Shown here: in pieces, positions 1 through 9,000 of the stretch
Position numbering within the stretch: position 1 is the stretch's first letter
Layout of the letters: each line of letters opens with the position of its first letter
Assembly: GCA_903970285.1 (NCBI GenBank)
Contig: CAJCHN010000128.1
Span: 1-36,521 of the forward strand
From: Rhodanobacteraceae bacterium
GTDB lineage: Bacteria; Acidobacteriota; Terriglobia; Terriglobales; Acidobacteriaceae
DNA: 36,521 nucleotides
Direction: 5' to 3'
The notes under the pieces: generated by a model
What the model saw: the letters and a program-made list of their open reading frames with translations, nothing else
The model's database searches: none
Told to the model about the DNA's origin: nothing
Position numbers and translations under genes: made by a program

Positions 1-509
1 TCGGCTACCTCCTGGAAGGTGCCGTTGCCCTGGTTGTGGAAGAGCCGGTTCTTGCCGTATCCGGTGACGTAGAGGTCGTCGAAGCCGTCGTTATCGTAGT
101 CGCCGACGCATGCGCCCTGGCCCCAGGCAGTTCCAGTGAGGCCGGCCTTCGCGGTCACGTCGGTGAAGGTGCCGTCGTGGTTGTTGTGGAAGAGATGGTT
201 GGTGGGCGGGTCGCCTTTGCGGTGGGCGGGGTCGAGTTCCATGCCGTTGACGAGGAAGATGTCCATCCAGCCGTCGCGGTCGTAGTCGAGGATGGCGACG
301 CCGGAGCCGGTGGATTCGAGGATGAAGCGCTTGTGCTCGGGGTCGCCGTTGACGTTGCGGACGGTGATGCCGGCGTTGGCAGCGACATCGACGAACCATG
401 CGGGCGAGGGGTGCTCGGCGGTGGGTGGGTAGGGCGATTGCACTGGCTGTTGCGCAGCGGCGAGCGCGACGAGGAGAAGCGTGGCGGAGAGGATGAGGTG
501 TGGCTTCAC
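1..509 (-). CDS. CRTAC1 family FG-GAP/VCBS repeat protein, N-terminal part (cut by window edge)
   Basis: About 169 N-terminal residues are visible; the rest lies beyond base 1. I start it at the GTG at 509-507, which gives a good Sec signal peptide (MKPHLILSATLLLVALAAA, probable cleavage near A-A-A-Q). The mature part has the CRTAC1 entry motif (WFVDVAANAGIT), then DYDRDGWMDIFLVNG, HNNHDGTFTDVT and DYDNDGFDDLYV. These are Asp-rich, calcium-binding-like FG-GAP/VCBS repeat units of a beta-propeller. It is the fourth gene of a minus-strand run behind two further CRTAC1 genes and a TPR gene. Its start codon overlaps an out-of-frame TGA (GTGA), which appears to be the ancestral stop of the upstream paralogue. 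The protein should be periplasmic or surface-exposed. The molecular function of this family in bacteria is not established. The C-terminal ASPIC/UnbV domain expected for the family is outside the window. Confidence 0.85.
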   Translation of the reverse strand, partial: MKPHLILSATLLLVALAAAQQPVQSPYPPTAEHPSPAWFVDVAANAGITVRNVNGDPEHKRFILESTGSGVAILDYDRDGWMDIFLVNGMELDPAHRKGDPPTNHLFHNNHDGTFTDVTAKAGLTGTAWGQGACVGDYDNDGFDDLYVTGYGKNRLFHNQGNGTFQEVA

Positions 510-577
510 TTCCCTGCTTCGCCCGCCTTTCACTTGCCTGCTTCGCCGGTTTTTCATTTCACTGCTTCGCCGGTTTT
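506..577 (-). repeat. Three tandem 24-bp repeats at a gene-gene junction
   Basis: Units lie at 506-529, 530-553 and 554-577, with period exactly 24. Adjacent units match at about 20-21 of 24 positions. Read on the minus strand, each unit encodes K-(T/A)-G-E-A-(V/G)-K-stop. The first unit met by a ribosome (554-577) now ends the 638-aa CRTAC1 gene. The last unit's TGA (506-508) overlaps the GTG start of the next gene. The repeat therefore inserts about 48 bp between two genes that would otherwise have a GTGA overlap. Confidence 0.9.
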
Positions 578-2470
578 TTTATCGGGGGTGGGAGCGGCGG
601 CGGCTTTGCCCATGGGCATGGTCTTGAGGATTTTGCCGCCTTCCTCGATGACGTAGAGATGGTTGGCTGCGAGCTGCCTGAGCGTGTCGCGATGGCCGGA
701 GGGCCAGGCGATTTCGACGGTGTCGACCGTGGTGGCCTGGTCGAGGCCGAAGTGCAGGCGGAGGTCATTCTGCGAGTAGTAGCTGCCGCCGCTACGGAGC
801 TCGTCGATCTGGCGGAGGGGCTGGTGGCCGATGCCGGACTTGTCCTGCGGAGCGGTGGCGGCGGTGACGGTAACGCGCGCGCCGACGCCGGTGCGGTTGC
901 TGGCGGTGCCGACGAGGCGGAGCTTGATCCAGTTGCGCTGGATGGAGGCATCGCAGCGGAGGAGCTGCGGGACGGAGTTGACGCAGTTGACGACAACATC
1001 GAGGTTGCCGTCGTTGTTGAAGTCGCCGAAAGCGCAGCCGCGCGCGGCAACGGGTGCGGTGATGCCGGGGCCGGCGATGCTGGTGACTTCTTCGAACTGG
1101 CCGTTGCGCAGGTTGCGGTAGAGGTATTTGTGCTCGGCGTAGGGGGCGTCGAGGTGCGAGCCGTCGACCTCGGGGTAGACGTGGCCGTTGGAGATGAAGA
1201 TGTCGAGCCAGCCGTCGTTGTCGACATCGGCAAAGCCGACGCCCCAGCCGAGATAGCGGGTGTTGATGCCGAGGCCGGAGAGATAGGTGTGGTCTTCGAA
1301 GGTGCCGTCGCCGAGGTTCTGGTAGAGGGAGTCGGTGTCGCCGGCGAAGTTGGTCTTGACGATGTCGAGCAGGCCGTCGCGATTGAAGTCGCCGACACTG
1401 ACGCCCATGCCGGCCTGCGGCTTGCCGTCGGGCGAGTAGGCGACGCCGGATTCGACGGCGACGTCCTTGAAGGTGCCGTCCTTCTGGTTCTGGTAGAAGG
1501 TGGCGGCGGTGGAGTCGTTGGCGACGTAGATGTCGGGCCAGCCGTCGTTGTCGAAGTCGGCGACGGTGACGCTAAGGCCGTAGGTGCCGATGGTGTCGAG
1601 GATGCCGGACTTCTCGCTGACGTCGGTGAAGGTGCCGTCACCGTTGTTGTGGTAGAGGATGTTCTTGCCGCCATCGAGTCCGGGCGGGCCGCATGCAACC
1701 TGGATCCCCTTATAGGCACAGCCGGCGGCCTCGGGCAGCGGTGCGGTCCTGATGTCGAAGTCGATGTAGTTGGCGACGAAGAGGTCGAGGTGGCCGTCGC
1801 GATCGTAATCGAGGAAGGCGCAGCCGGAGTTCCAGCGGGTCTTTGGCTGGATGAGGCCCGCCTTGGCCGTCACGTCGGTGAAGGTGCCGTCGCCATGATT
1901 CTTGTAGAGGATGGGCTGGCCGTAGTAGGAGACGAAGAGGTCGTCCAGGCCGTCGTTGTCGTAGTCGCCGACGCAGCAGCCCTGCCCCCAGCCGGAGCGG
2001 GTCATGCCGGACTTCGCGGTGATATCGGTGAAGGTGCCGTCGCGATTGTTCCTGAAGAGGCGGCTGATCGGGGCGTCATCCTTGGGCAGCCCCTCCAATC
2101 GAGTGCCGTTGACCAGGAAGATGTCGAGCCAGTCGTCGTGGTCGAAGTCGTAAAAAGCCACGCCGCAGCCGGTGGTTTCGAGCAGATAGCGGTTCTTGTG
2201 CTCGCCGCCGTAGATGGTTTTGGCGTTCAAGCCGGACTGTTTGGCGACATCGACGAAGCTGTAGCCGAGCGGCGAGCCGGTGACCGGGGACGGCAGGGTT
2301 TTGGGTGCGGGCTTCGGCTTGGCGTCGAAGGCAGGGCGGGAGCCGATCTGCTGACTGGGCTGCTGAATGGGCTGCTGGGCGGGGAGTGCGAGCTGGAGAA
2401 CGTCTTCCAACGAGAGGACGAGCGCGGTGCGGGAGAGCGAACGGATGAAGCCTCGGCGAGTCCAGGACAT
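554..2470 (-). CDS. CRTAC1 family protein with Tat signal, FG-GAP repeats and ASPIC/UnbV domain
   Basis: A 638-aa protein starting at ATG 2470. The N-terminus has a twin-arginine motif (TRRGFIRSL, residues 4-12) followed by a hydrophobic stretch, so Tat export is likely, unlike its two neighbours. After a Pro/Gln-rich linker (about 30-65) come at least seven Asp-rich FG-GAP/VCBS motifs, including DFDHDDWLDIF, DYDNDGLDDLF, DYDRDGHLDLF, DFDNDGWPDIY, DFNRDGLLDIV, DVDNDGWLDIF and DFNNDGNLDVV. These suggest a calcium-stabilised beta-propeller. Residues about 510-620 are an ASPIC/UnbV domain (NWIKLRLVG, GVGARV, LHFGLDQ, VEIAWPSG). The length is normal for the family. No good Shine-Dalgarno precedes the start, but a TATACT hexamer lies 13-18 bases upstream. 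It lies 115 bp after another CRTAC1 gene. The substrate or partner is unknown. Confidence 0.93.
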   Translation of the reverse strand: MSWTRRGFIRSLSRTALVLSLEDVLQLALPAQQPIQQPSQQIGSRPAFDAKPKPAPKTLPSPVTGSPLGYSFVDVAKQSGLNAKTIYGGEHKNRYLLETTGCGVAFYDFDHDDWLDIFLVNGTRLEGLPKDDAPISRLFRNNRDGTFTDITAKSGMTRSGWGQGCCVGDYDNDGLDDLFVSYYGQPILYKNHGDGTFTDVTAKAGLIQPKTRWNSGCAFLDYDRDGHLDLFVANYIDFDIRTAPLPEAAGCAYKGIQVACGPPGLDGGKNILYHNNGDGTFTDVSEKSGILDTIGTYGLSVTVADFDNDGWPDIYVANDSTAATFYQNQKDGTFKDVAVESGVAYSPDGKPQAGMGVSVGDFNRDGLLDIVKTNFAGDTDSLYQNLGDGTFEDHTYLSGLGINTRYLGWGVGFADVDNDGWLDIFISNGHVYPEVDGSHLDAPYAEHKYLYRNLRNGQFEEVTSIAGPGITAPVAARGCAFGDFNNDGNLDVVVNCVNSVPQLLRCDASIQRNWIKLRLVGTASNRTGVGARVTVTAATAPQDKSGIGHQPLRQIDELRSGGSYYSQNDLRLHFGLDQATTVDTVEIAWPSGHRDTLRQLAANHLYVIEEGGKILKTMPMGKAAAAPTPDKKTGEAVK

Positions 2471-2482
2471 AGGCGGTGTCCC

Positions 2483-2488
2483 AGTATA
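2483..2488 (-). promoter_or_regulatory. Possible -10 element upstream of the Tat-type CRTAC1 gene
   Basis: On the minus strand TATACT ends 12 bases before the ATG at 2470, inside the 115-bp gap between two CRTAC1 genes. No convincing -35 box stands 16-18 bp further upstream. It could be an internal promoter giving a very short leader, or chance. Confidence 0.25.
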
Positions 2489-2585
2489 GTTGCGGAAAGG
2501 GTGAGTTTGGGATCAACCGATGGGTGGAGACGCCGGGGCGGCGCACTCACAGGGCTGGGGGCCGCTCCCCACGCGGCAGGGAGCT

Positions 2586-4865
2586 TCACGGTAACGGCGA
2601 CAATCGGCCTTCCCCTTCGCGCAGCGTGTAGCGCTGGTCGGCCCGGACGTTGCGGATACGATCGACCGTGCCGGAGGTGGGCCAGGTGACCTCCACCTGG
2701 GTGATGGCTGCGGCGGAGCCGATGCCGATGTGCTGCTCGAGCGGATTTCCACCGAAGCTCGACCCGTAGCCGACGGTGCGGAAGATGTGGCGCGGCTTGT
2801 TGCCTTCGACCACCATCACGTCGATACGTGCACCGAAGGCGGCGCGATTGGTGCGCACGCCGGTGAGGCGAAGCGTGATCCAGTGGTTGTGGTTTCCGGG
2901 GTTGCGGTAGAGCGCGGCCTGGTAGCTGTCGCCCGGCTGCGCGCCGCCCATCTCTTCGAAGACATCTTCGAAGCCGGTGCGGTGCAGGTCGGCGAAGGCG
3001 ATGCCGTGGCCCTTTTGCAGGTGGCCAAAGTCGCCGACAGTGGTGACGTCCTTGAAGGTCTGGCCGCGATCGTTGAGGAACATACGGTTGGGCAGCAGGG
3101 CCTGGTAGGTGGAATCGCCGGTGCCGAGATAGACGTCAAGCCAACCGTCGTTATTGAGGTCGCCGAAGTTTGCCCCCATGGTCAGGATGACGCGGTCGAG
3201 GCGGGTTTCCGCAGTGACATCCTTGAAGGTGCCGTCGTGCTGGTTGCGATAAAGCCGAGGCACCTCCGCCTGCACCGGTCTGCCGATCTCGAAGGCGCCA
3301 ACGCCGGAGGAGGCATCGAGCGAGTAGCCGGCGACGAAGATGTCGGGCCAGCCGTCGTTATCGTAGTCGAAGAACCAGGTGGCGAACGAGTTGGACTGCT
3401 TGTCGACTCCGGCCTGGGCGGTGACATCGGTAAAGCGCCAGCCTTTGCGGATGTCTGCGGGATCGCGGGGCCCATCGTTGCGGAAGAGATGGTTCCTGCC
3501 GTACATGACGGAGACGTAGAGGTCGGGGCGGCCATCGTTGTTGAAGTCTCCCCAGGCGACCCCCTTGACGAAGCCGAGGTCGGCGAGTCCGGAGGCGGCG
3601 CCGATCTCGGTGAAGGTGCCGTCGCGGTTGTTGTGGAAGAGCTGCGACGGGTGGAGGTCCGCGGGGTCGGAACCGGATCCAGAACCGGGACGAGTCTCGT
3701 GGCCGACGAAGAGATCCAGCCAGCCATCGTTGTCGAAGTCAGCCCAGGCGGCGGTGTTGGTGGGGTGCGCGGACAAGAGCCCCGCCTGCTCGGTCACGTC
3801 GGTGAAGGTTCCGTCGCCGTTATTGCGCAGCAGCGACATCGGGTAGCACCCCTGTTTACCCCACCAGCCGCCGCGCAGGACGAGCACGTCCGGGTGGCCG
3901 TCGTCGTTGAAGTCGGTGAGGACGAGGTTAAGGCCGCCGGTCTCGCCCATGAGGCCGGAGCGGCGGGTCACATCGCGGAAGGTTCCGTCGCCGTTGTTGT
4001 GGAACAGGTGCATCTGGTCAAGCGGGCCGGAACTGGTCACCATGACGTCCAGCAAGCCATCGCCGTCGAAGTCCTCGACGATGACTCCACCAGCGTGCGA
4101 GGTAATGTCCAGGCCTTCGGAGGCGGCGACTTCGGGGAACTCGGGCAGTGAGGCTTCAGAGGCGAAGCGCGATTCGGGAATAAGGTAGGCGCGGGGAACG
4201 TCCTGCGGATAGCGTCCCAGCTGCATGTACGCGACGTTGAGCAGCCACTGCGACTGGGCATCCTGCGGGTCTGCCTGCAACAGCGCGGTGAGCTCGCGGA
4301 CGACGCCTTCGGCTCCGCGAGGGAGCTGATGTGCGGCGGATTTCTGCAGGGGAAACAGGCAGGCGGTGCGGCCGTGCGTGGTGGCACAGTTTTGCTGTTC
4401 GCCCAGGCGAAGATAGGCGATGGCGAGCCAGGAGCCCAGGTCCTTCGCCGCGGCGGCCGGCATGGCTTCGCCGGAGCGCTGCCAGCGCCGGCGCACCTCC
4501 TCGAACTGGCGGACGGCGGATTCGCTGTCACCCTGGTAGAGCATCTCCTTGGCAAGCTGCTCGCGGACGGTGGTGTCGTCGTGCAGCGAAAGGTGCTGGG
4601 TGCTGAGCAGGGAGGAGTAGTAGGCGACGCGGCGCGCGACCTTGTAGTTATCGAACTTCCAATCGGTGGCGGCGAAGACCGCCTGCAGGCGGTCCGCCAT
4701 CTGCCTGGTCGAGGGCGCCTGGAAGATCGGATCGGTGTCGGCACCGCGGGCCGGCATGGAGACCGAGCCGACTGCCGGCGGCGACATCGGCATCTGCGCG
4801 CAGGCCGGGCAGGTGAGGGCGATGAAAAGCATGCAGCGAAGGGCGGGCTTTGGTGTGGTCCACAC
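2586..4865 (-). CDS. CRTAC1 family protein with N-terminal TPR-like helical region and ASPIC/UnbV domain
   Basis: A 759-aa protein starting at GTG 4865, five bases after the stop of the TPR gene, which indicates an operon. An ATG 11 codons in (4832) is an alternative but would remove the basic n-region of the signal peptide (PKPALRCMLFIALTCPACA). Residues about 50-245 are helical and TPR-like (VREQLAKEMLYQGDSESAVRQF; WLLNVAYMQLGRYP), an extension its neighbours lack. From about 262 there are repeated FG-GAP/VCBS units: DFDGDGLLDVM, DFNDDGHPDVL, DFDNDGWLDLF, DFNNDGRPDLY, DYDNDGWPDIF and DLNNDGWLDVY, each next to an HNNGDGTFTDVT-like strand. An ASPIC/UnbV domain occupies about 655-745 (HWITLRLTGVRTNRAAFGARI, VEVTWPTSG). 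It is predicted to be periplasmic or surface-located. Its biological role is unknown. Confidence 0.93.
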   Translation of the reverse strand: MWTTPKPALRCMLFIALTCPACAQMPMSPPAVGSVSMPARGADTDPIFQAPSTRQMADRLQAVFAATDWKFDNYKVARRVAYYSSLLSTQHLSLHDDTTVREQLAKEMLYQGDSESAVRQFEEVRRRWQRSGEAMPAAAAKDLGSWLAIAYLRLGEQQNCATTHGRTACLFPLQKSAAHQLPRGAEGVVRELTALLQADPQDAQSQWLLNVAYMQLGRYPQDVPRAYLIPESRFASEASLPEFPEVAASEGLDITSHAGGVIVEDFDGDGLLDVMVTSSGPLDQMHLFHNNGDGTFRDVTRRSGLMGETGGLNLVLTDFNDDGHPDVLVLRGGWWGKQGCYPMSLLRNNGDGTFTDVTEQAGLLSAHPTNTAAWADFDNDGWLDLFVGHETRPGSGSGSDPADLHPSQLFHNNRDGTFTEIGAASGLADLGFVKGVAWGDFNNDGRPDLYVSVMYGRNHLFRNDGPRDPADIRKGWRFTDVTAQAGVDKQSNSFATWFFDYDNDGWPDIFVAGYSLDASSGVGAFEIGRPVQAEVPRLYRNQHDGTFKDVTAETRLDRVILTMGANFGDLNNDGWLDVYLGTGDSTYQALLPNRMFLNDRGQTFKDVTTVGDFGHLQKGHGIAFADLHRTGFEDVFEEMGGAQPGDSYQAALYRNPGNHNHWITLRLTGVRTNRAAFGARIDVMVVEGNKPRHIFRTVGYGSSFGGNPLEQHIGIGSAAAITQVEVTWPTSGTVDRIRNVRADQRYTLREGEGRLSPLP

Positions 4866-4870
4866 GACGG

Positions 4871-5935
4871 CTAGTGCAGGCTTTCGAGCTTGGGCTCGGC
4901 CGCCGATTGCAGCTTCTCGGCGGTTGCGGTTTCGCGCGCGGCTTCGTCGCGCCGGCCCATGGCACGGTACGCCTGGCCGAGCAGGCTGTGCGTCATGTAG
5001 TTGGCGGGATCCATCTGCTCGGCGCGCTCGAGAAAGGTGGAGGCGGCGAGCGGATCCTGCTTCTTGAGGTCGGCTTTGCCCAGCAGGATGTAGGGGCCGG
5101 TGGAGTTGGGCTCGAGCAGCACGGCTTCCTCGAGCGTTCGCTGCGCATCATCGTACCTGCCGGCGCGCAGGTAGGCGTCGCCGAGACGGTCGTACACGAT
5201 GCCTTCGAGCGGGTTGCGTGAGCGCTCCTGTTCGAAGGCGGCGATGGCTTCGTCCAGGTGGTTGCCGGCGAGGGCGATCTCGCCCAGCAGTTCGTGCGCG
5301 AGCGGCAGGGCCGGGTCGAGGGCGAGCGCTTTCTCCGCGAAGGACTGCGCGACCGGCAGATACTCCCGGCGCAGCAGCATGCGTGCGCTGATGAGGTAGG
5401 CCGGAGCGGAGTCGGGCTGGAAGCCGTATTGCGCGGCGAAGGCGTGGCGCGCATCGTCGTAGCGGCGGGTATCGATGTAGCAGAGGGCGAGGACGTAGTT
5501 GGGGTCGGCCTTGCTGTTGGAGGGGGTTTGCGCCGACGGCGCGAGCAGGGGAATCGCGTCCGCGGGACGTCCGAGGCGAAACAGCGTCAGCCCACGCATC
5601 TGTGCAGCTTCTATGTCGGATGGGTCGGCCTGGAGGGCGGCGGCGAAGGCGGTGTCCGCCTGGCGCAGGTCGCCCTTGGCATAGAGCGCGAGACCTTCCA
5701 CACGATCGAGGCCCGGAGGCGCAGCGTGCTGCGCGCGCAGAGCGGAGATCTGATCCAGGGCCTGGGCCGCATGGCCGGTCTCGATGAGTGCACGCAGGGC
5801 GTGAAGGTCGGATGACGCCAAGGGTGTTTGGGCCCTGGCCCAAACGAGACACGACGACGTGAGCAGCGTCAGCAGGAGCAGGAGAGTGAAGAGACAGAAT
5901 CGCAACTGTCTAACTACATGGCGAGATTTCGGCAT
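4871..5935 (-). CDS. Exported tetratricopeptide repeat protein
   Basis: The frame stays open to a TTG at 6043, but that extension would read through an intrinsic terminator (6003-6028). I therefore start at ATG 5935 (354 aa), with ATG 5965 as an alternative; neither has a strong Shine-Dalgarno. The N-terminus (PKSRHVVRQLRFCLFTLLLLLTLL) is a basic then hydrophobic export signal, and a cysteine follows at SSC, but the lipobox is poor. The rest is a TPR superhelix of about eight units, for example LDRVEGLALYAKGDLRQADTAF, YVLALCYIDTRRYDDARHAF, LAHELLGEIALAGNHLDEAI and VYDRLGDAYLRAGRYDDAQRT. TPRs are protein-interaction scaffolds. It is the first gene of the run leading into the CRTAC1 genes and may organise them at the envelope (inference). 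Confidence 0.88.
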   Translation of the reverse strand: MPKSRHVVRQLRFCLFTLLLLLTLLTSSCLVWARAQTPLASSDLHALRALIETGHAAQALDQISALRAQHAAPPGLDRVEGLALYAKGDLRQADTAFAAALQADPSDIEAAQMRGLTLFRLGRPADAIPLLAPSAQTPSNSKADPNYVLALCYIDTRRYDDARHAFAAQYGFQPDSAPAYLISARMLLRREYLPVAQSFAEKALALDPALPLAHELLGEIALAGNHLDEAIAAFEQERSRNPLEGIVYDRLGDAYLRAGRYDDAQRTLEEAVLLEPNSTGPYILLGKADLKKQDPLAASTFLERAEQMDPANYMTHSLLGQAYRAMGRRDEAARETATAEKLQSAAEPKLESLH

Positions 5936-5991
5936 GGAAAGCGGATTGGTGGAACGGTTCAACATGCTGCTGGAACCCCAAGGTAGAAGCC

Positions 5992-6028
5992 AAAGAAAAT
6001 AAGGTGGGAGGAAGTAACTCCTCCCACC
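5992..6028 (-). terminator. Rho-independent terminator of the TonB receptor gene
   Basis: A perfect 10-bp stem (GGTGGGAGGA / TCCTCCCACC, 6003-6012 and 6019-6028) with a 6-nt loop. On the minus strand it is followed by TTATTTTCTTT. It sits 19 bases after the receptor stop codon (6047-6049) and upstream of the TPR-CRTAC1 genes on the same strand. Confidence 0.9.
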
Positions 6029-6046
6029 GGTCAAGCGAACCAACGT

Positions 6047-9000
6047 TTAGAACTGGAGGTGCGCGGTGAACTGCAGTTGGCGCGGGTTGGTGGTTCCGCC
6101 GATGCCGGCCGGGAACGGACCGCCACCGATCGAACCTGCACTGCTGCTGTCGATGGTTCCATTTGGATTGCCAAGGTTGATGTGGTTGAAGGCATTGAAG
6201 GCATCCATCCGGAATTGCGCGGTGTATCTCTCCCGGAAGGTGACGTTCTTCGAGATGGACAAGTCGCTGTTGAAGAACTTCGGTCCAAAGAGCGAGTTGC
6301 GACGGATATTTCCGATCTGGTCGAGACCAGGGCAGGTAAATCCACCGTAGACAGTTGTGGCGTTGCAGAGGTTCCTCGGAGAGGGCTTGCCGGTCGTCGG
6401 ATCGACGTAGTTGAGATCGGCAGCGCTGATCTGAGGAGTGAAGAAGGTTACATTTCCCAACCCCGGAGTTCCCAGCAGGTTTCCCTGATGGACATTCTGG
6501 GGGTTGCCATTTGGCTGGCAGGGAGCATCGCTAGGAATGACGGCGCTGCAATTGGAGTAGCTGAGCGAATACGGGAGACCGCTCTGGAATTGGAACACAG
6601 GGCTGAACTCAAACCCCTCAACGATGTGGCTTACGATCGAGTTCGAGTTCGACAGGAACTTCTGACCGTGACCGAACGGCAACCGATACAATCCGTAGCC
6701 AGTAAAGGCTGACCGCCGAATCGCCGAATCGTTCCCAATCACCGCCTGCTTGTCCCAGGTTGCAAAGCTGCTGGCAGCATCTCTACCTCGCTGATAGGCA
6801 TAGTTCAAGTTGATGCTCAGCCCCTGAGTGAAGACCTTAGTTACCTTGGTTTGAAGTGCGTTGTAGTGGGTGTCCTGATCATCTCCATAGTAGGAAATGC
6901 CCTGGGTCCATCCGCACGGTCCGCCACCGCAAGCCGGAAGTGTTCCGTTGGTAAAGCGCTGCAAAAGCGTGGAGTTGCTGGTCGCACCGGAGGGGCCGAC
7001 CAGCAAGCCCGTGGATTGACCACCCGCCGTCTTCCCCGTCGCGGTGCAGGTTGCAGAGGCCTGGAGGCAGTTGCCGCCCGAGGCATCATAGTGCAGCGCT
7101 TGTCCGGTTACGACGTTGTACGAGGCAGGGAGAAAGATCGCTGCTTCGTTGGGGTTGGTATTGTTTCCATCACCATCGCTGAGGGTATGAGTTCCCTTAT
7201 TTCCGACGTACGCTATTTCAACGGAGATGGTTGGCGTGAGAGACCGTTGAACAGCCAGGTTCCAGGCATCGAGTGTCGGCAGCCGCTCGGTGAAAGGGCG
7301 CGCCTTCACGCTGACGGATGCGCCGATGCTTGCGTTGGCTCCTGGGAGTTGCTCGGTAATCGGGATTTGGCCCATCGCGTTGGCCACCGGTGGGACGTAG
7401 TCGGAGAGTGGGCTGGTGGCGTTCTTCGGGGTCCCCACTGTGGGGGTATTGGGAGTTGCAGGGTTGTACTGTGGCACGGCTGCGTTGGTCGGATCGGTGA
7501 GGTTGAAGGCGTAGCTGGTATTGCCTCCCGTTCCGTTCAGCGACTGGTTGGCGAGAACTGGTATGTTCTGCGTCACTACGTGTCCGAAGTCGGAGCCAAA
7601 GACGCCGATGTCGAAGCTGCGTCCGTATCCTGCCCGAACAACGGTCTTGTCGTTGAACTGGTATGCGACACCCAAGCGAGGGTTGTAGGTATTCTTGGCT
7701 GCGGCGACGCCCATGTTGAGTGGGATACCACCTTCGCCGGCAACGTTGATGAAGCCGGTCTGCAGATTCAGCAACGCTCCGTTGCCGGATCCATTGACCC
7801 TCTCCGGTCCATAGAACTCATAGCGGAGACCCAGGTTGAGAGTAAGTTTTGGGGTCGCGCGCCACGTGTCCTGCGCATAGAAGAAGTCTCTCTTTTGAAA
7901 CTCCTTTGCATTGGTGGAGGTGCTGGCGTAGCGGTTGAAGGCGGTGACGTCGCCGAGGATGTAGGTGGCCCACCCGAGGCCGCCGATGCCGTTGAGCATC
8001 GAGTCTAGGCCGGAAGTTGGTCCGTTACCGAAGTTGTTGACGCCGGTACGGTCCGCGTCACTCGGGACACGAAGGTTTCGCGCATACCGGATATCCGCGC
8101 CGAACTTGACTGCGTGATTGCCGATGGTCTTGGTCCAGTTGTTGACGATCTGGAACTGATCTTCCTTCTCTTTCAAAGGGCAGTTGCAATGATTCATGTT
8201 GAGGCCGGTACCGAACTGCGCACCCGTGTTCTGACCATTATTGGGGCCGGCATTGAAATTGGTGACGTTGAGGTCAGCGATGTTGATGTCCGGTGTACCG
8301 TAATCGGTTGTGATCGCTTCGCTCGGGCCATTCCCTGTGACATTTTCTCCCAGGAAAGGCAGGTTGGTGTTTCCAGGATCATTCTTGTGCGTGGTGATGT
8401 TATAGCGGAAGTATCCGAGGCGAACGTCGGTGACCAGCTTCGGCGTCACCACAATATCGGTGCCGAGCGCGAGCGAATCGTTGGCTCCCATGGATACACC
8501 GCCGTACCCCGCGAGGCCAAGGCCGGGTCCACCTGCCGGGCCAAAGAGGCTGGCACCGCTGAGGGTATCGGTGAAGCGGCTGAAACGTCCAAAGACGTGA
8601 ATGCGGTCGCTGAGGGTCGCATCGCCGCGAACATCCCATTGATTGCTGTTGAAAATGCCAGTTCCGCTGCCCGAGTAGTTATTGGTCAGGCCGAAGTCGT
8701 TGGACTGGTTCGGGGTGACATTTGGCGTCTTGCCGTTCGCCAGGAGAAGCTGGAAAAGCTTTCGGGCCTGCGGCGAAACCAGACTGAGGGGGATGATGTT
8801 CCCCGGAAAGGCAACGGGTGCACCACTGGAGTTGTCGAAGATCTGGTGGTTCCCACCAGCCGAGACGTATTGGCTGAAGTCGCAGCCTGGTGCATTGTTT
8901 GATGCGTTGGTGGTGCCGGTGCAGCTGTTCAGGGCGAGCAGCGAAGGCACGGTGCCGGTCCCGGAGGATCCTACTTTCTGTCTGACACCCTGGTAATCGC

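Noticed and set aside
500..2689. 729-aa open frame on the plus strand opposite the Tat-type CRTAC1 gene
   Set aside because: It is an antisense shadow with Val/Gly/Ala/Asp-biased low-complexity translation. The opposite strand has unmistakable FG-GAP and ASPIC/UnbV domains.
2730..4151. 473-aa plus-strand open frame opposite the 759-aa CRTAC1 gene
   Set aside because: Same cause: high GC third positions keep the antisense frame open. It has no recognisable domain.
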